Positions 10,130 through 21,010 of a DNA stretch of 64,000 nucleotides are shown piece after piece. Positions within the stretch are counted from its first letter, which is position 1. The number at the start of each line of letters is the position of its first letter. The notes below the pieces were generated by a model, which saw only the letters and a list, made by a program, of their open reading frames with translations, ran no database searches and was not told where the DNA came from. The position numbers were made by a program, and so were the translations under genes. Source of the stretch: Telmatactis stephensoni (Eukaryota > Cnidaria > Anthozoa > Actiniaria > Isophelliidae); the NCBI GenBank assembly GCA_029948255.1, contig JALIZF010001016.1:1-64000 (forward strand), in the 5' to 3' direction.

Positions 10130-13030
10130 ATATTGAACAATGTTTTACACATTATGAGCCCTACCAGATCATCAGCTCAAAAAATAATGCAAACCAGGTC
10201 ATAAGGGAACTGAAGGTTTTTGATTTTTTAATAGAAAAATAAACAAAAATTTTTGCACAGTGATGGACTATACAAAAATGTCATGGCTGAGCGAAATCAT
10301 CCATGCAGCTCTGGTCACGTGTAGGCTCCTTCCTTAGCTGGGAATAGCCAATACAATAGCAATAGCATAAATCGTCTTGCTTTGAATATCAGCCACAATA
10401 AACCGATCTTCAACTGGATTCCACAAGGCCCGCGCGGCTGCAGTAATCCCACAATCCCTCACGGCACCAATGTACACCAAACAAGCATATTTGTGCGGAC
10501 AATCTGTTGGTTTCTCAATGGAATGAAGATATTTCTTAATATTCTCACTCAAAGACCGTCCTATACTGTTGCAAACGTCTGGAACATACTCATCTAAGTA
10601 CTCTATGTGTTCTCTTAGAATAATCAGCATTTTTTCTTGAATTTCTTTGTCACTATGCGTCGAAAGTGCGCGCTGAATATATGTCGTCTTTTTCTCTTTA
10701 ATAGGCTTACTTTGCAGCTTTGCTTCTTTTGCCTTCTTAGCTGAATGGAATGCTTCAAGGTCCTGCCTTAGAACGACATCAGGTACTGAGCGAGTCCGCC
10801 GAAATCGTGCAAAGAGATGTCGTTTACCTTTTGCAAGTGGAGGTAGATCCATTTCCATAGAACTTGGAATTCTGAGAAAGTTGGAATCGCTGGAAGCGTT
10901 TGGCCGAACGTCTTTCCCCGCTTTAATTCGAGAGGACTGTGGGTTGCCATTTTTCAATTCTAGCCTATCGTTATTTACGAATATTTTTATTCCCTGACAC
11001 AAATCATCATCCTCGTTTTCAGCACTACTGTGCGAGTTTTCTTCTTTAGCTTTCTTCGCTGAATCCAAGAGAGCTTCAAGATTCTCCCTTAGAACCGCGT
11101 CAGGCGCTGATAAGCGCCTCGACCGGAATCTTGCAAAAGGATGTCGTTTTTCTTTAGAAAATGCCGCTTCTTTTGCTTTCTTCGCTGAATGGAATGCTTC
11201 AAGGTTCTGCCTTAGGTCAGGTACTGAGCAAGCCCGAGATCGTGCAAAAGGATGTCGTTTTCCGTTTGCAAATGGAGAAACCGTCGAGGGGCTTACCAGT
11301 GGTAGATCTATTTCCATGGGACTTGGAACTCTGAGGAAGCTGGAATCACCGGAATCATTGGGACAAAAGTCTTGACTTTTTCTTCGAGGCGATTTTGGGT
11401 TGCTATTTTTCAAGTTCAGTTTATCATTACTAAAGAATGTTTGCATTCTCTGATATAAATCGTCATCCTCGTTTTCAGTACTACCGTGCGAGCTCGATGG
11501 CTTTTCTTCTTCCGCTTTCTTTGCCGAATGGAATGCATCTAGGTTGCGGCTTAAAACCTCATCAGGCACTGATGAGCGCCGAAATCCTGCAAAATGATTC
11601 TGTTTTACTTTTGCGAGTGGAGAAATAGGCCTTGGAATTCTGAAAGAGTTGGAATCACCGGAAGCATTGGGCCAAAAGTATCTCCTTTTTATTCGAGGAG
11701 ATTTTGGGTTGCCATTCTTCACTTTCAGTTTCTCATTGCTTAAAAATGCTTTCTTTTTATGAATGAAACCAGCTTCCTCGTTTTCAGTACGGCTCGGTAC
11801 GGGCGAATCAGAAGACAGACTGTATAGGTTGCCAGGCAACGCCATTTTGGTGTTGACACCATTATCTTTTAGTCTTTTAAAAGCAATTTTTGCTTTCCTC
11901 GATATTTTCTTTCCTACTGATGATAATCCAGCATTGCTAGAAACGTCTTCTTCTCCGGGAAAATATTTCGGAGATTCTGGACTCCCACTATCTAATCCTT
12001 CTTGAAGCTGTTTCCTGGCTATTTTTGGCGACACCATCGCGATAGTTTTGGTAGTTTCTTTGCAATCTTGACAATCTTGTCGTTTTTCTTTCCCTGGTAG
12101 CAAGAGCTTTAAATGTGCTTTAGAAGTCTGTGCATCTAGCTTACGCCTAAACTTTGGGGACGATTGTTTGATTTTGTCGATAATGCTCGCACGTTCTTGT
12201 TTCGGAATAAGATTACTATTAATATCAGATACCAGAGGTATGTCTTTTTCTGCGTATTCAATGGCATAGGTTGATGACTGAGTTGGCTCAACTGATTCTT
12301 GATAAAACAAGTTGTCGTCGTTCGTGTTTAGAGAGCATAGTTTCTCGCCTACAACATCAACATTGTAGTTTACACTCTTGGATTGACCATCAACATTCTT
12401 GCTTTCTCCAAACTCAGACGAAAAGACGAATAGCGAGGATGCTTGCACAATAAACGAGTCGGTCATTTTTTCCGCAAATTCTTGACTTCAATTCCGCACT
12501 GTAATAAGGAAAATGGATGAGCAATTTTAACTTGTTTCGTGTGTCTGCTTAATTAGGCGTTTTCGATATTCATTGAGTGTTTTCTACGGTTTTCAACACT
12601 TCTGATTAATGGTAAGACTCTCGAAAGAATCAACGTGATATCTGAAAGGGATTATAAGGTCTTAACGTCTAAAGAACTGCAAAATAGCTTTCCATTTTTC
12701 ATCTGCATTTTACAGCGTTTTTAATTAAAGAACGATTTCGACTGAGCTGATAAATTTTCTGGCCTTCAACGAGCACTCAGTTCCTTTGGTTTTGGGAGAG
12801 TTTCACGTCAGCCCGAGAGTTTAAAGTCTCTTCGATTCAGAGTTTACGCAAACAAACAAACATATTTTGATATTGGTAAGATGATGGTAGTTCTATTTTA
12901 TTAACAATGACATGATAATCTAGTGTTTGAATAGAGCGAATCCACTATTCAAATGAACTTATGCTAATAAGGCTAATGCACTTTTATGGTTACTGAGAAC
13001 AATTATTAGAGATATGGTAGGGCTCAAGTT
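10130..13030. repeat. Duplicated gene block, copy 1
   Basis: The 3' flank (10167-10333) is nearly identical to 18748-18919. Upstream sequence past 12.8 kb (GAGAGTTTCACGTC, then TTTGAATAGA) still matches 20.78-20.95 kb. The duplication therefore covered the whole gene plus promoter, arguing for a segmental DNA copy rather than a retrocopy. Confidence 0.75.
10334..12466 (-). CDS. Intronless Tctex1-domain protein with expanded disordered repeats (paralogue 1)
   Basis: 710 residues, one exon. The last ~115 residues (from about 594) match the Tctex1 dynein light chain fold. The family pattern is visible near the end: a lysine-rich helix, HKYACLVYIG, ARALWNPVEDRF, then KTIYAIAIVLAI, equivalent to the ENKTMYCIVSVFGLAI tail of DYNLT1. 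Residues 1-210 are charged, Ser/Pro-rich and carry SPKF-R-K motifs. From about 226 to 590 a ~100-residue unit repeats about three times (near 226, 329 and 481). Each unit has ENEDDDL, KNGNPKSPR, SGDS-FLR-P and one or more SVPD..LEAFHSAKKAKE blocks. Tctex1 proteins bind dynein intermediate chain or cargo; a cilium or dynein adaptor role is inference. The ATG at 12466 aligns with the paralogue's start. Confidence 0.82.
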   Translation of the reverse strand: MTDSFIVQASSLFVFSSEFGESKNVDGQSKSVNYNVDVVGEKLCSLNTNDDNLFYQESVEPTQSSTYAIEYAEKDIPLVSDINSNLIPKQERASIIDKIKQSSPKFRRKLDAQTSKAHLKLLLPGKEKRQDCQDCKETTKTIAMVSPKIARKQLQEGLDSGSPESPKYFPGEEDVSSNAGLSSVGKKISRKAKIAFKRLKDNGVNTKMALPGNLYSLSSDSPVPSRTENEEAGFIHKKKAFLSNEKLKVKNGNPKSPRIKRRYFWPNASGDSNSFRIPRPISPLAKVKQNHFAGFRRSSVPDEVLSRNLDAFHSAKKAEEEKPSSSHGSTENEDDDLYQRMQTFFSNDKLNLKNSNPKSPRRKSQDFCPNDSGDSSFLRVPSPMEIDLPLVSPSTVSPFANGKRHPFARSRACSVPDLRQNLEAFHSAKKAKEAAFSKEKRHPFARFRSRRLSAPDAVLRENLEALLDSAKKAKEENSHSSAENEDDDLCQGIKIFVNNDRLELKNGNPQSSRIKAGKDVRPNASSDSNFLRIPSSMEMDLPPLAKGKRHLFARFRRTRSVPDVVLRQDLEAFHSAKKAKEAKLQSKPIKEKKTTYIQRALSTHSDKEIQEKMLIILREHIEYLDEYVPDVCNSIGRSLSENIKKYLHSIEKPTDCPHKYACLVYIGAVRDCGITAAARALWNPVEDRFIVADIQSKTIYAIAIVLAIPS

Positions 13031-13129
13031 AATCTTATTAATCAAATAATAATGGCCCTTAATACAACTCGTGGATTGAGGTTCATGTAGACAAGTCACG
13101 TATGGTTACTAATAAATTATGAGGGTTTT

Positions 13130-13226
13130 TGTTTGTTTGTTTGTTGTTTTTGTTTTGTTTGTTTTTGTTTTGTTTGTTTTTGTTTGTTTTTGTTTTTGTT
13201 TTGTTTTGTTTTGTTTTTTTCTTTTT
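13130..13226. repeat. (TTTTG)n/(GTTT)n microsatellite
   Basis: About 95 bp of G-interrupted poly-T. The Lys/Gln/Asn open frame on its complement is an artefact of the repeat. Confidence 0.9.
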
Positions 13227-14031
13227 TTGCCGTCTTCTCTCTCATCTTTGATGCCTTAGTCTCCGCGGATGGTATAATAGTGAATGATTGTGATCTGTCG
13301 TCACTGAGCATCGAAGATTTATGAATATTCAGTGTTAGGGGGCTTTCAATTATTCAGTGCACGGCAACAATCAGAGTGAGTCTCTTGCAAACATTACCAA
13401 CCCCCGCCCCCTACAATACAGACAGGCAGACAGATTTTTATTTGGTGTCTTATATATCGTGTATACATCGATATGGTTCCAAATGAAGTACAATATTTCA
13501 GGATAAACTAATATATGACACTGTTATATGACCGTGTATTTTGGAGCCTGGACACTATGGCAAATTATCGAGCGATTTGATTGGTTAGATCACATCTCGG
13601 ACCAGTCTAGATTCTCCGGTAATAACCAGTCCGATTGCATATTAAAAGTTGAAAACAAAGCGAAAAAAGCTATTTCTTTACAAAAGTGTACTGTTCGGCC
13701 AGATTTATGTCAAAAATAATTTTCATCAACTGATCAACCCTATTTTTTAGATAAATCATTAGTTTAATTACAAGAAAATACAACAATCACAAAGTGACAG
13801 TGAAACAGATGCAAAATAAACTTTCATAGTACTCGTTATTTTTCAAACCATTACCTAAAACTGATGTCATATTTTGGACTGTTATATATTAGGTTCTTTG
13901 AATGAAAAAATTCATCAATTTTTGCCATGATACATTCACAATACAGTTCTTCAAAGGCAGGCAGTTGATGAAGACAGTAAAGTTTTGTTTTTCTTTAGCG
14001 ACTGAAAGTCTACTACAAACCTGCCCCGAGT

Positions 14032-14075
<44 letters not shown>

Positions 14076-14442
14076 CTATGTATAAGAGGACGGGGATGCT
14101 CGTCGGAAATTTTGAAAATGACCCCTAAAAGGTACCTGAGTGGGAGTGGCAACAATTCATTTCTACCTCTAAAAGGTACCAATTCAAAACAATAATAAAG
14201 AATTAATAAAGTAATGAAACACTTTGTTATCGATGTGCTTTGAAGATTCAATTCAGATCATCGAAATCGTCCCTTTCATGCTTATTTTAGGTAGTTTATT
14301 TACCCCAAAACAGTCCCTAAAAGTCCACTTAAGTCTGAGACACCCTAAAAGGTACCAGATTGCAGATTTTGACCCCTAAAAGGTACGACGAGCATCCCCG
14401 TCCATTTACGATCGGAGTCCCCCCCCCCCCCCCCCCCCCCCC
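14032..14442. mobile_element. G/C-run-ended inverted element with CCTAAAAGGTACC motifs, copy A
   Basis: Begins with a run of about 40 G and ends with about 24 C. Beside these, GACTCCTATGTATAAGAGGA / GACGGGGATGCTCGTCG at the left pairs with CGACGAGCATCCCCGTC..CGGAGTC at the right. At least five CCTAAAAGGTACC copies occur inside, in both orientations. An empty version of the host sequence lies at 62565-62610. Other copies: 63583-64000, 56706-57029 and, degenerate, 43649-44010. Confidence 0.85.
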
Positions 14443-14521
14443 GGGAAGCCTGCGTCCTCTCTGCAGTCTGTCACCTTATTTGACCGACATTTTTACAAGG
14501 AATAAGAATACGAAAACTCAT

Positions 14522-15607
14522 CAGTTATATAATTATTTAATGGCCACTAGGAGACTCCTTGATGCCAATGTTTAAGCCAAATATATAGTTCACACAAAAA
14601 GTGTCATAAATGCAACGAGTCACAACGTTGTCCCGGCTCAAAAGGAAATCAAATATCCTGAATTTACTTTCATATCCCAACTCAGTCAATACTATTCATT
14701 TACTCTCAATGGTGTGTCAGATTGCATCCAGTTCTTCTTCTTTTCCAAAGCAGAGTAAGGACATAAATCATTCACAAATCCGTTTGAAAGGTTGAAAGTT
14801 CACTCCAGTACGTGTCTAAATGTTTTTCATCATTTGGTCTGTTCAATCTTCCCTCTTATAAATAGTTTTTGATATTTCCTCGTTTTGACAACCAGTTGTA
14901 CAGTGTGCATGGGAAGTGTGCAGCGTTTGCATGAACTTAATTACAAGACAAAAATTCTTCTAAAACCATCATTTTGTCAAGTAATTGCTACACATGTGGA
15001 GGAGACAATGTAGGAAAAAGGGAAAGATCAAAAAGTATTCATGATCATAAGAGGGAAGATTGAACAGACCAAACGATGATAAACATTTAGACACGTACTG
15101 GAGCCGTGAACAGGGCCCCTATACCCCATTGCAAAATGAAATCACGCAAAAATATCACGCGTCACAGATAATTAAAAAATCTCTTTCACGTTCACAAAAA
15201 ATCAAAAGTTGCTTTCATATGGATGCAAAAAGATTTTAGACCTTAAATCACGTTTCACGTCAAAATAAATCAGCCATTCACGTTTCACGAAAAAGGTATA
15301 GGGGACCCTGGGTGAACTTTCAACCTTTCAAACGGATTTGCGAATGATTTATGTCCTTATTCTGCTTTGAAAAAGAAGAAGAACTGGATGTAATCTGACA
15401 CACCATTGATAGTAAATGAATCAATTGCGGTGGTTGAACCGTTGGGACTATGAAAGTAAATTCAGGATATTTGATTTGATTTCCTTTTGAGAAGGGACAA
15501 CGTTGTGACTCCGCGTTGCATTTATGACAATTTTTGTGTGAACTATTTGGCTTAAACATATATTGGCATCAAGGAGTCTCCTAGTGGACCGAGTGAATAA
15601 TTATATA
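14522..15607. mobile_element. Long foldback element with about 300 bp arms
   Basis: The left arm 14522-14875 pairs with the right arm 15051-15105 plus 15313-15607. For example CTAGGAGACTCCTTGATGCC pairs with GGCATCAAGGAGTCTCCTAG, and AAATCCGTTTGAAAGGTTGA with its complement. The right arm is interrupted by the element at 15113-15312. The short open frames in the two arms are mirror translations of the same repeat. Confidence 0.8.
15113..15312. mobile_element. Nested MITE inside the foldback arm
   Basis: About 195 bp; ends CAGGGCCCCTATACC and GGTATAGGGGACCCTGG are inverted repeats. It interrupts the right arm exactly where the left arm is continuous, and GTGAAC is found on both flanks as a target duplication. 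Internally rich in ATCACG / CGTTTCACG. Confidence 0.75.
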
Positions 15608-15608
15608 T

Positions 15609-16345
15609 ATAATACCATGATCACCTCGGGATCTATTGTTTTTGGAGGGACGTTTAATCGCTAACATCCCTCCCTCATGAATAGAAAGGGGGAAAATTAG
15701 TTCTAATTTTCCCTCATTAATTATGAATGAGGGATGATTAGAACTAATCGTCCCTCATCCATAATTAATGAGGGACGATTAGAACTAATCGTCCCTCATG
15801 TTATTCATGAGTGGTTGTCCCTCATTTAACACAATCATCGGGACGATCGGGACAACTTTGCACGCTGTCCCGAAACTCTATAACTTTCTAACGCACCGAT
15901 ACCTCTTACCACTGCACACTCTTACGCGTGTGGGATCTATGCGTTCTATTTTGCGCATGAGCATAACGACACAAAGAAAGCATTTAGCTTTCGAATTGAT
16001 TAACAACCTATAAATACTTGTTCATTGTAAGTATATAACAAAGAAATCTATTTTCGAAAGTCCCCAGAGAACAGCGTTACGCACAATTGGTAAAAGAATT
16101 GTATAATATTTTCAAGTTTTGGATGAACAAACAGCAAAGTATATTTCGTTTATTTCCTCGGTGATCATGGTATTACAAAGTAATACCATGACTTCTTCGG
16201 GATATTAGTGATTAAATGTCCCCTCAGCCTCGGGAGGTTTAGTAAAAGTCCCTCGGCCTACGGCCTCGGGACTTCCACTAAACCTCCCTCGGCTTCGGGG
16301 ACATTTAATCACTAATATCCCTCAGGGTCATGGTATTACTTATAA
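15609..16345. mobile_element. Multi-palindrome foldback element
   Basis: Outer ends AATACCATGATCACCTCGGG and CCCTCAGGGTCATGGTATT are inverted. At 15690-15800 the block CCCTCAT..GATTAGAACTAATC..ATGAGGG is repeated as self-complementary units. At 16198-16322 two arms of about 60 bp (GATATTAGTGATTAAATGTC, GGAGGTTTAGT) form a hairpin centred on GGCCTACGGCC. Confidence 0.7.
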
Positions 16346-16538
16346 TAATTATATATAAGTCCCCCTCCCCTAATGAACAAATAAACCGAAACATGATGCA
16401 TTAATAAATCTTAAATCTTAATTCAATATTCAAATTTCGAACGTGTATATTAGAATATTGATTTTTTTAAAAACAGTCGAAATAGTGCATGACAGTTCAT
16501 TTTCTATTTGTAGAAAGTTACGAACATCAAATGTATTA

Positions 16539-16686
16539 GAGCACATTTCGTATGAGTGTGAAACGGACCGCGCCGCGTGCCGTGACCGTGTCAGTGCCGT
16601 GTTTTCTATAAAAACATTCGAAATTCCTGCCGTAACCGTGCTGTGACCGTGCGGTGCCGTTTTCACAGTCATACGAAATCGAATTC
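16539..16686. mobile_element. TA-flanked MITE, TTTCGTATGA family, copy 2
   Basis: 148 bp, the same length as the copy at 4046. Ends GAGCACATTTCGTATGAGTG and ..CATACGAAATCGAATTC, flanked by TA. Internal GTGCCGTGACCGTGTCAGTG-type repeats. Confidence 0.85.
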
Positions 16687-17046
16687 TACTCTACATGTAA
16701 ATTGAACATCAAGTAGTAAACTGAAGTGTTCCGCCCATTCCAATGAATTGTGACCACTAGACATGAACATTGCAGTTTGCATTAGATGGACGTCAATCAT
16801 GTAAATTTTACGCATACACAAAAAGCTATTTACAAAAAACGCTGTAACCAAAAGGATTCAGATAGAGTGATTCTGTTTATTTTAAGGGACATTTCAGTGG
16901 TAAGTACTGGTACTCCTTTTCAAGCCAAAATTGGACAAATAAGTAGGACATAGTGTAAAATATCGAGATGTTTTATTGATCAACACGCTATTCATCAATC
17001 ACTGAAAATGTGGAGATGCAAATAAATTTTCATGATGAATATTGTG

Positions 17047-18530
17047 GTTCGAAGGTTCGAACGAACCCCCTCCCTTCCCACAGGAAATAGCCGTTTAGCT
17101 TAGACTGCGTACTACTACTTTCCCTAAGAAACTACAGTCGCATTGTTGCATTTATCTCTAAATGAACCTTTGGTAAATGCTGGTGAATTATGATTTATCA
17201 AAACCCTAAACTTTAGCTATTTATTTTAACGATTTCTTAGTTTTAACAACTTCACCATTTTTAATTTCTACTCTTTCATAATCTTTTCTCCCTTTTCTCT
17301 CTCTCTTTTAATTAACAACTAATTTGGATTTTGAGACGAAAAAAATAACTAAAAAAAAAAGATGAGAAAAAAAAAACCCTGAAAAAAAAGATGGGTCCCG
17401 AGCTCGGTTTTGAACCCGGCTCTTACATTTGCTCATTTGCTTCACAGTTCAAGGGTTTTCCAACTGCGCCACGGGATCGCGTAATTTGCACAACAATAGA
17501 TAACTAATTCACAGGATACACTAGGTTACTTTGTTCTCTAAATCCCTCAGTAGACCAGTTAGCCTAGTGGTAAGGTTCAGTTATCTATGGCCTAGGATCC
17601 GACTGTTTCCTCCCTCTTTGACTGCGAAGCTCGCTGCGTTCTACCGGATAGCGCGGAAGGGGTCGAAATCTCCATCCTATACGTAACATGCGATGATTCA
17701 GCGATTTGTCTGGATGCATGGTCCGATTTTTTTGGGTTTTTACATAAAATTTGCATACTAATTTCTTTGGGTAACGGGTTCGAGTCCTGCCTGCGACAAC
17801 AACTTTTCTTTTTTTCTTTATTTTCTTTTTTTAATTGATTCTATTTCTCTTCTCATCGTGTCTTGGCTTAAAATTCAGGTTTCAACGAGTGAGAAAACTA
17901 CTTAAACTCTTTACATTTATTCTTTTCTTTTTATTTCTTTTTCTTTTGTTTTTGTTTTTGTTTTCTTTTCTTTTTACCTTCTGTTTTTAACGGACTCTAT
18001 GTCTCTTCTCTAATTTGTCTTGGTTTAAAGTCCAGGCTTTAAAAAAGAAATTAAAACTACGTAAACTCTTTACATTAGCTTGATGCAAATTTTGCGTAAT
18101 TTAGAACAACATGCACATTCCTTGAAATAAGAGTTATCTCAGTAAATAAAAATTCATTCCACTTTCCAAAAGCCAGCGGGACCTCTGATACTTATACAGG
18201 TCATTCTGAAGCATTCCCTAATCCCAGCCAAAAATGGTGGAAATCGAACCTACCCTTGCGACGAGCCAGCAGTTCTGGACAATCATGAAGTTCACTATGA
18301 CTTTTATAAAGTTTTAACGGTATTGAAATAATGAAATTGTTATGACGTCTTGCATGAAAAATACGCGCATTTGGAAAAAATAACTTGTAGAAAAAAATTG
18401 TTTCAGAGTGTATTTGACGGTTAATTTTTTTGACGCTTGACGGTTAATATTTCCCTCATTCGACGGTTGACGGTTAAAATTTAGGCCGTTTGATGGTTGA
18501 CGGTTAACCCCATTTAGTCTAATTGAGACC
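17047..18530 (+). repeat. 1.4 kb dispersed repeat with Pol III-like boxes, copy 1
   Basis: Closely matches 31001-32492, same strand. It holds a minus-strand tRNA-like segment at 17395-17480 (A-box TGGCGCAGTTGG, B-box GGGTTCAAAACC, near-complete acceptor stem). It also holds a plus-strand A-box-like TTAGCCTAGTGG at 17560 and a B-box GGGTTCGAGTCC at 17779. T-rich tracts follow. The 3' part has GACGGTTAA repeats at 18410-18510. Non-coding; probably a composite SINE-like element. Confidence 0.7.
17395..17480 (-). ncRNA. tRNA-like segment of the 1.4 kb repeat
   Basis: Minus strand: acceptor GATCCCG against CGGGACC (one mismatch), an A-box and a B-box. The T-stem is imperfect, so it reads as a degenerate tRNA-derived head, not a working tRNA gene. 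The matching segment in the other copy is at 31550-31640. Confidence 0.45.
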
Positions 18531-18719
18531 CTCGTATATGTATTTGTGGGCACGCAGTTTCCTTGAAAGAAAAGCATAGTAATTCTCGGATGACTTTAAT
18601 GTTGGACTTGCCTCAATTTTCAAAGTTAGCATATTCAGAACTATTATCTGGCATTTTTTGGTGATTCTATGACCCTCAACTATGATCTGAAAACGAATAA
18701 AGCGATTGGCCATGGTTCA

Positions 18720-21010
18720 TCCATTTGACTCTCTCACATATCCTACCAGCTCATCAGCTCAAAAAATAATGCAAACCAGGTCATAAGGGAACTGAAGTTT
18801 TTTGATTTTTTACTTCAATAGAAAAATACACAAACATTTTTGCACAGTATGGACTATACAAAAATGTCATGGCTGAGCGAAATCATCCATGCAGCTCTGG
18901 TCACGTGTAGGCTTCGTCCTTAGCTGGAAATAGCCAATACAATAGCAATAGCATAAATCGTCTTGCTTTGAAAGTTAGCCACAATAAACCGATCTTCAAC
19001 TGGATTCCACAAGGCCCGCGCGGCTGCAGTAATCCCACAATCCCTCACGGCACCAATGTACACCAAACAAGCATATTTGTGCGGACAATCGGTTGGCTTT
19101 TCAATGGAATGAAGATATTTCTTAATATTCTCACTCACAGACCGTCCTAAACTGTTGCAAACTTCTGGAACATACTCATCTAAGCAGTCTAAATTTTCTC
19201 TTAAAATGACCAACATTTTTTCTTGAATTTCTTTGTCACTGTGTGTAGAAAGTACGCGCTGAATGTTTGTCGTCTTTTTCTCCTTAACAGGCTTACTACG
19301 CAGCTTTGCTTCTTTTGCCTTCTTAGCTGAATGGAATGCTTCAAGATTCTGCCTTAGAACGGCGTCAGGAGCCGACCGCCTCCGAAATCCTGCAAAAGGA
19401 TGTCGTTTTCCGTCTTTTCCTTTTGAAAATAGAGACATCGACGAGGAGCTAAGTGGTAGATCTATTTCCATTGCACTTGGAATTCTGAGAAATTTGGAAT
19501 CACCGGAAACATTGGGCCAAAAGTCTTTACTTTTCGTTCGAGGGGATTTTGGGTTACCATTCTTCAATTTCAGTTTCTCGTTGCTTAAAAATGCTTTCAT
19601 CCTCTGATACAAATCAGCATCTTCGTTTTCAGTGCTGCTCAGTATTGACCAATCAGAAGACGAGCTGTGCAGGTTGCCAGGCAACTCCATTTTGGTGTTG
19701 TCACCACTGTCCTTCAATCTTTTTAAAGCAATTTTTACTTTACGCCAGTTTTTCTTTCCTACTGATAATCCAGCATCGCTAGAAACGTCTTCATCCCAGG
19801 AAAAATATTTCGGAGATTCTGGACTTCCACTATCTAATCCTTCTTGAAACTTTTTTCTTCCAAATTTTGGCGACACCCTCGCGACAGTTTTAGGTTCTTT
19901 ACAATCTTGAATATCTTCTCGGCTTTCTTTCAAAGGTATTGAGAGCTTTAATTGCGCTTTGGAATTCTGTGCATTTAGCTTGCGTCTAAACTTTGGGGAG
20001 GACTGCTTGATCTTGTCAATAATACTCGTACGTTCCTGTTTCGGACTGTTTTTATTAATATTATTCACATCGGATACCGTAGATATGTCTTCTTCAGCGT
20101 ATTCAGCAAAGGTTGATGACTTAATTGGCTCAACTGATTCTTGATAAAACAAGGTGTCATCGTTCATGTTTAGAGAGCGTAGTTTCTCGCCTACAACATC
20201 AACATTGTAGTTTACATCCTTGGATTGACCATCAACATTCTTGCTTTCAAACTCAGACGAAAAGACGAATAGCGAAGATGCTTGTACGACAAACGAGTCG
20301 ACCATTTTCCCTGCAAATTCTTGACTTCAGTTCGCTATAATAAGAAAAACTGAATTAGCCATTTCCAGCTTCGTGTCTAGTTCAGCTAATTTGCTGATAG
20401 ATTATTCAACAGTAAACATTATGTATGCTTTAGGAGTTTTTCAATGTTCATTGACATATTCATTAGGTTTGCTTTGCTACAACACGGTTTTCACTCAACA
20501 CTGACTTCCAAGCAATTCCAAACTAGACTCCTAAACTCACACACACGAAAAATTCATTTCCCGCGGCTGATATGATAATAAATAATAATAATAATATGGC
20601 TGATATGATACCTGAAAGGAAGCTCCTGCATTAAGGGACTGAAAAATAGCTTTCCAATCTTCATCCGACTTTGTATAGTAAGTTAAAAGAAATCTTCTAG
20701 TGATCCAGCGTTTTAAATTAAATAAAAATCTCTACTGAGCTGGTAAACTTTCTGGGCTTGAACCAGTACACAATTGCTCGGTTTTGAGAGAGTTTCACGT
20801 CTGCCAGAGTACAGTCTCAAAGTTTACGCTAAAAAACAAACATTATGTAAAGTTATCCGTGCATTAATGTTTTGATTGGTAAGTAATGGCAGTTGAATTT
20901 TTCTAACAATAGCATGTTGATTTAGTGTTTGAATAGAATGAATCATTATTCAGATTAATTGGTTTATGTTAAGGCTAGTGGTTTTTATACTTAGAACAGT
21001 TATTAGAGAT
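18720..21010. repeat. Duplicated gene block, copy 2
   Basis: Partner of 10130-13030. The flanks 18748-18919 and 20780-20950 align with those of copy 1. The difference in length comes mostly from the internal coding repeats. Confidence 0.75.
18920..20305 (-). CDS. Intronless Tctex1-domain protein, single-repeat form (paralogue 2)
   Basis: 461 residues in one exon, same start context and order as the gene at 10.3-12.5 kb. An N-terminal charged region with SPKFRRK and SGSPESPKYF comes first, then one ~100-residue unit (ENEDADL, KNGNPKSPR, SGDSKFLRIP, APDAVLRQNLEAFHSAKKAK). The C-terminal Tctex1 domain runs from about residue 345, ending KTIYAIAIVLAISS. The final ~40 codons are almost base-identical to paralogue 1, while the N-terminal parts have diverged, including small in-frame indels. 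Tctex1 light chains dimerise and contact dynein intermediate chain and cargo. The long disordered extension resembles TCTEX1D-type proteins, but orthology is not assigned. Confidence 0.82.
   Translation of the reverse strand: MVDSFVVQASSLFVFSSEFESKNVDGQSKDVNYNVDVVGEKLRSLNMNDDTLFYQESVEPIKSSTFAEYAEEDISTVSDVNNINKNSPKQERTSIIDKIKQSSPKFRRKLNAQNSKAQLKLSIPLKESREDIQDCKEPKTVARVSPKFGRKKFQEGLDSGSPESPKYFSWDEDVSSDAGLSVGKKNWRKVKIALKRLKDSGDNTKMELPGNLHSSSSDWSILSSTENEDADLYQRMKAFLSNEKLKLKNGNPKSPRTKSKDFWPNVSGDSKFLRIPSAMEIDLPLSSSSMSLFSKGKDGKRHPFAGFRRRSAPDAVLRQNLEAFHSAKKAKEAKLRSKPVKEKKTTNIQRVLSTHSDKEIQEKMLVILRENLDCLDEYVPEVCNSLGRSVSENIKKYLHSIEKPTDCPHKYACLVYIGAVRDCGITAAARALWNPVEDRFIVANFQSKTIYAIAIVLAISS

Noticed and set aside
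10382..12453. Plus-strand open frames across the Tctex1 genes
   Set aside because: Antisense shadows of the long minus-strand frames.
13889..14251. Open frames with long Pro or Gly runs
   Set aside because: Caused by the G/C homopolymer ends of a mobile element.
14610..15559. Two similar short proteins on opposite strands
   Set aside because: They are mirror translations of the two arms of a foldback element.
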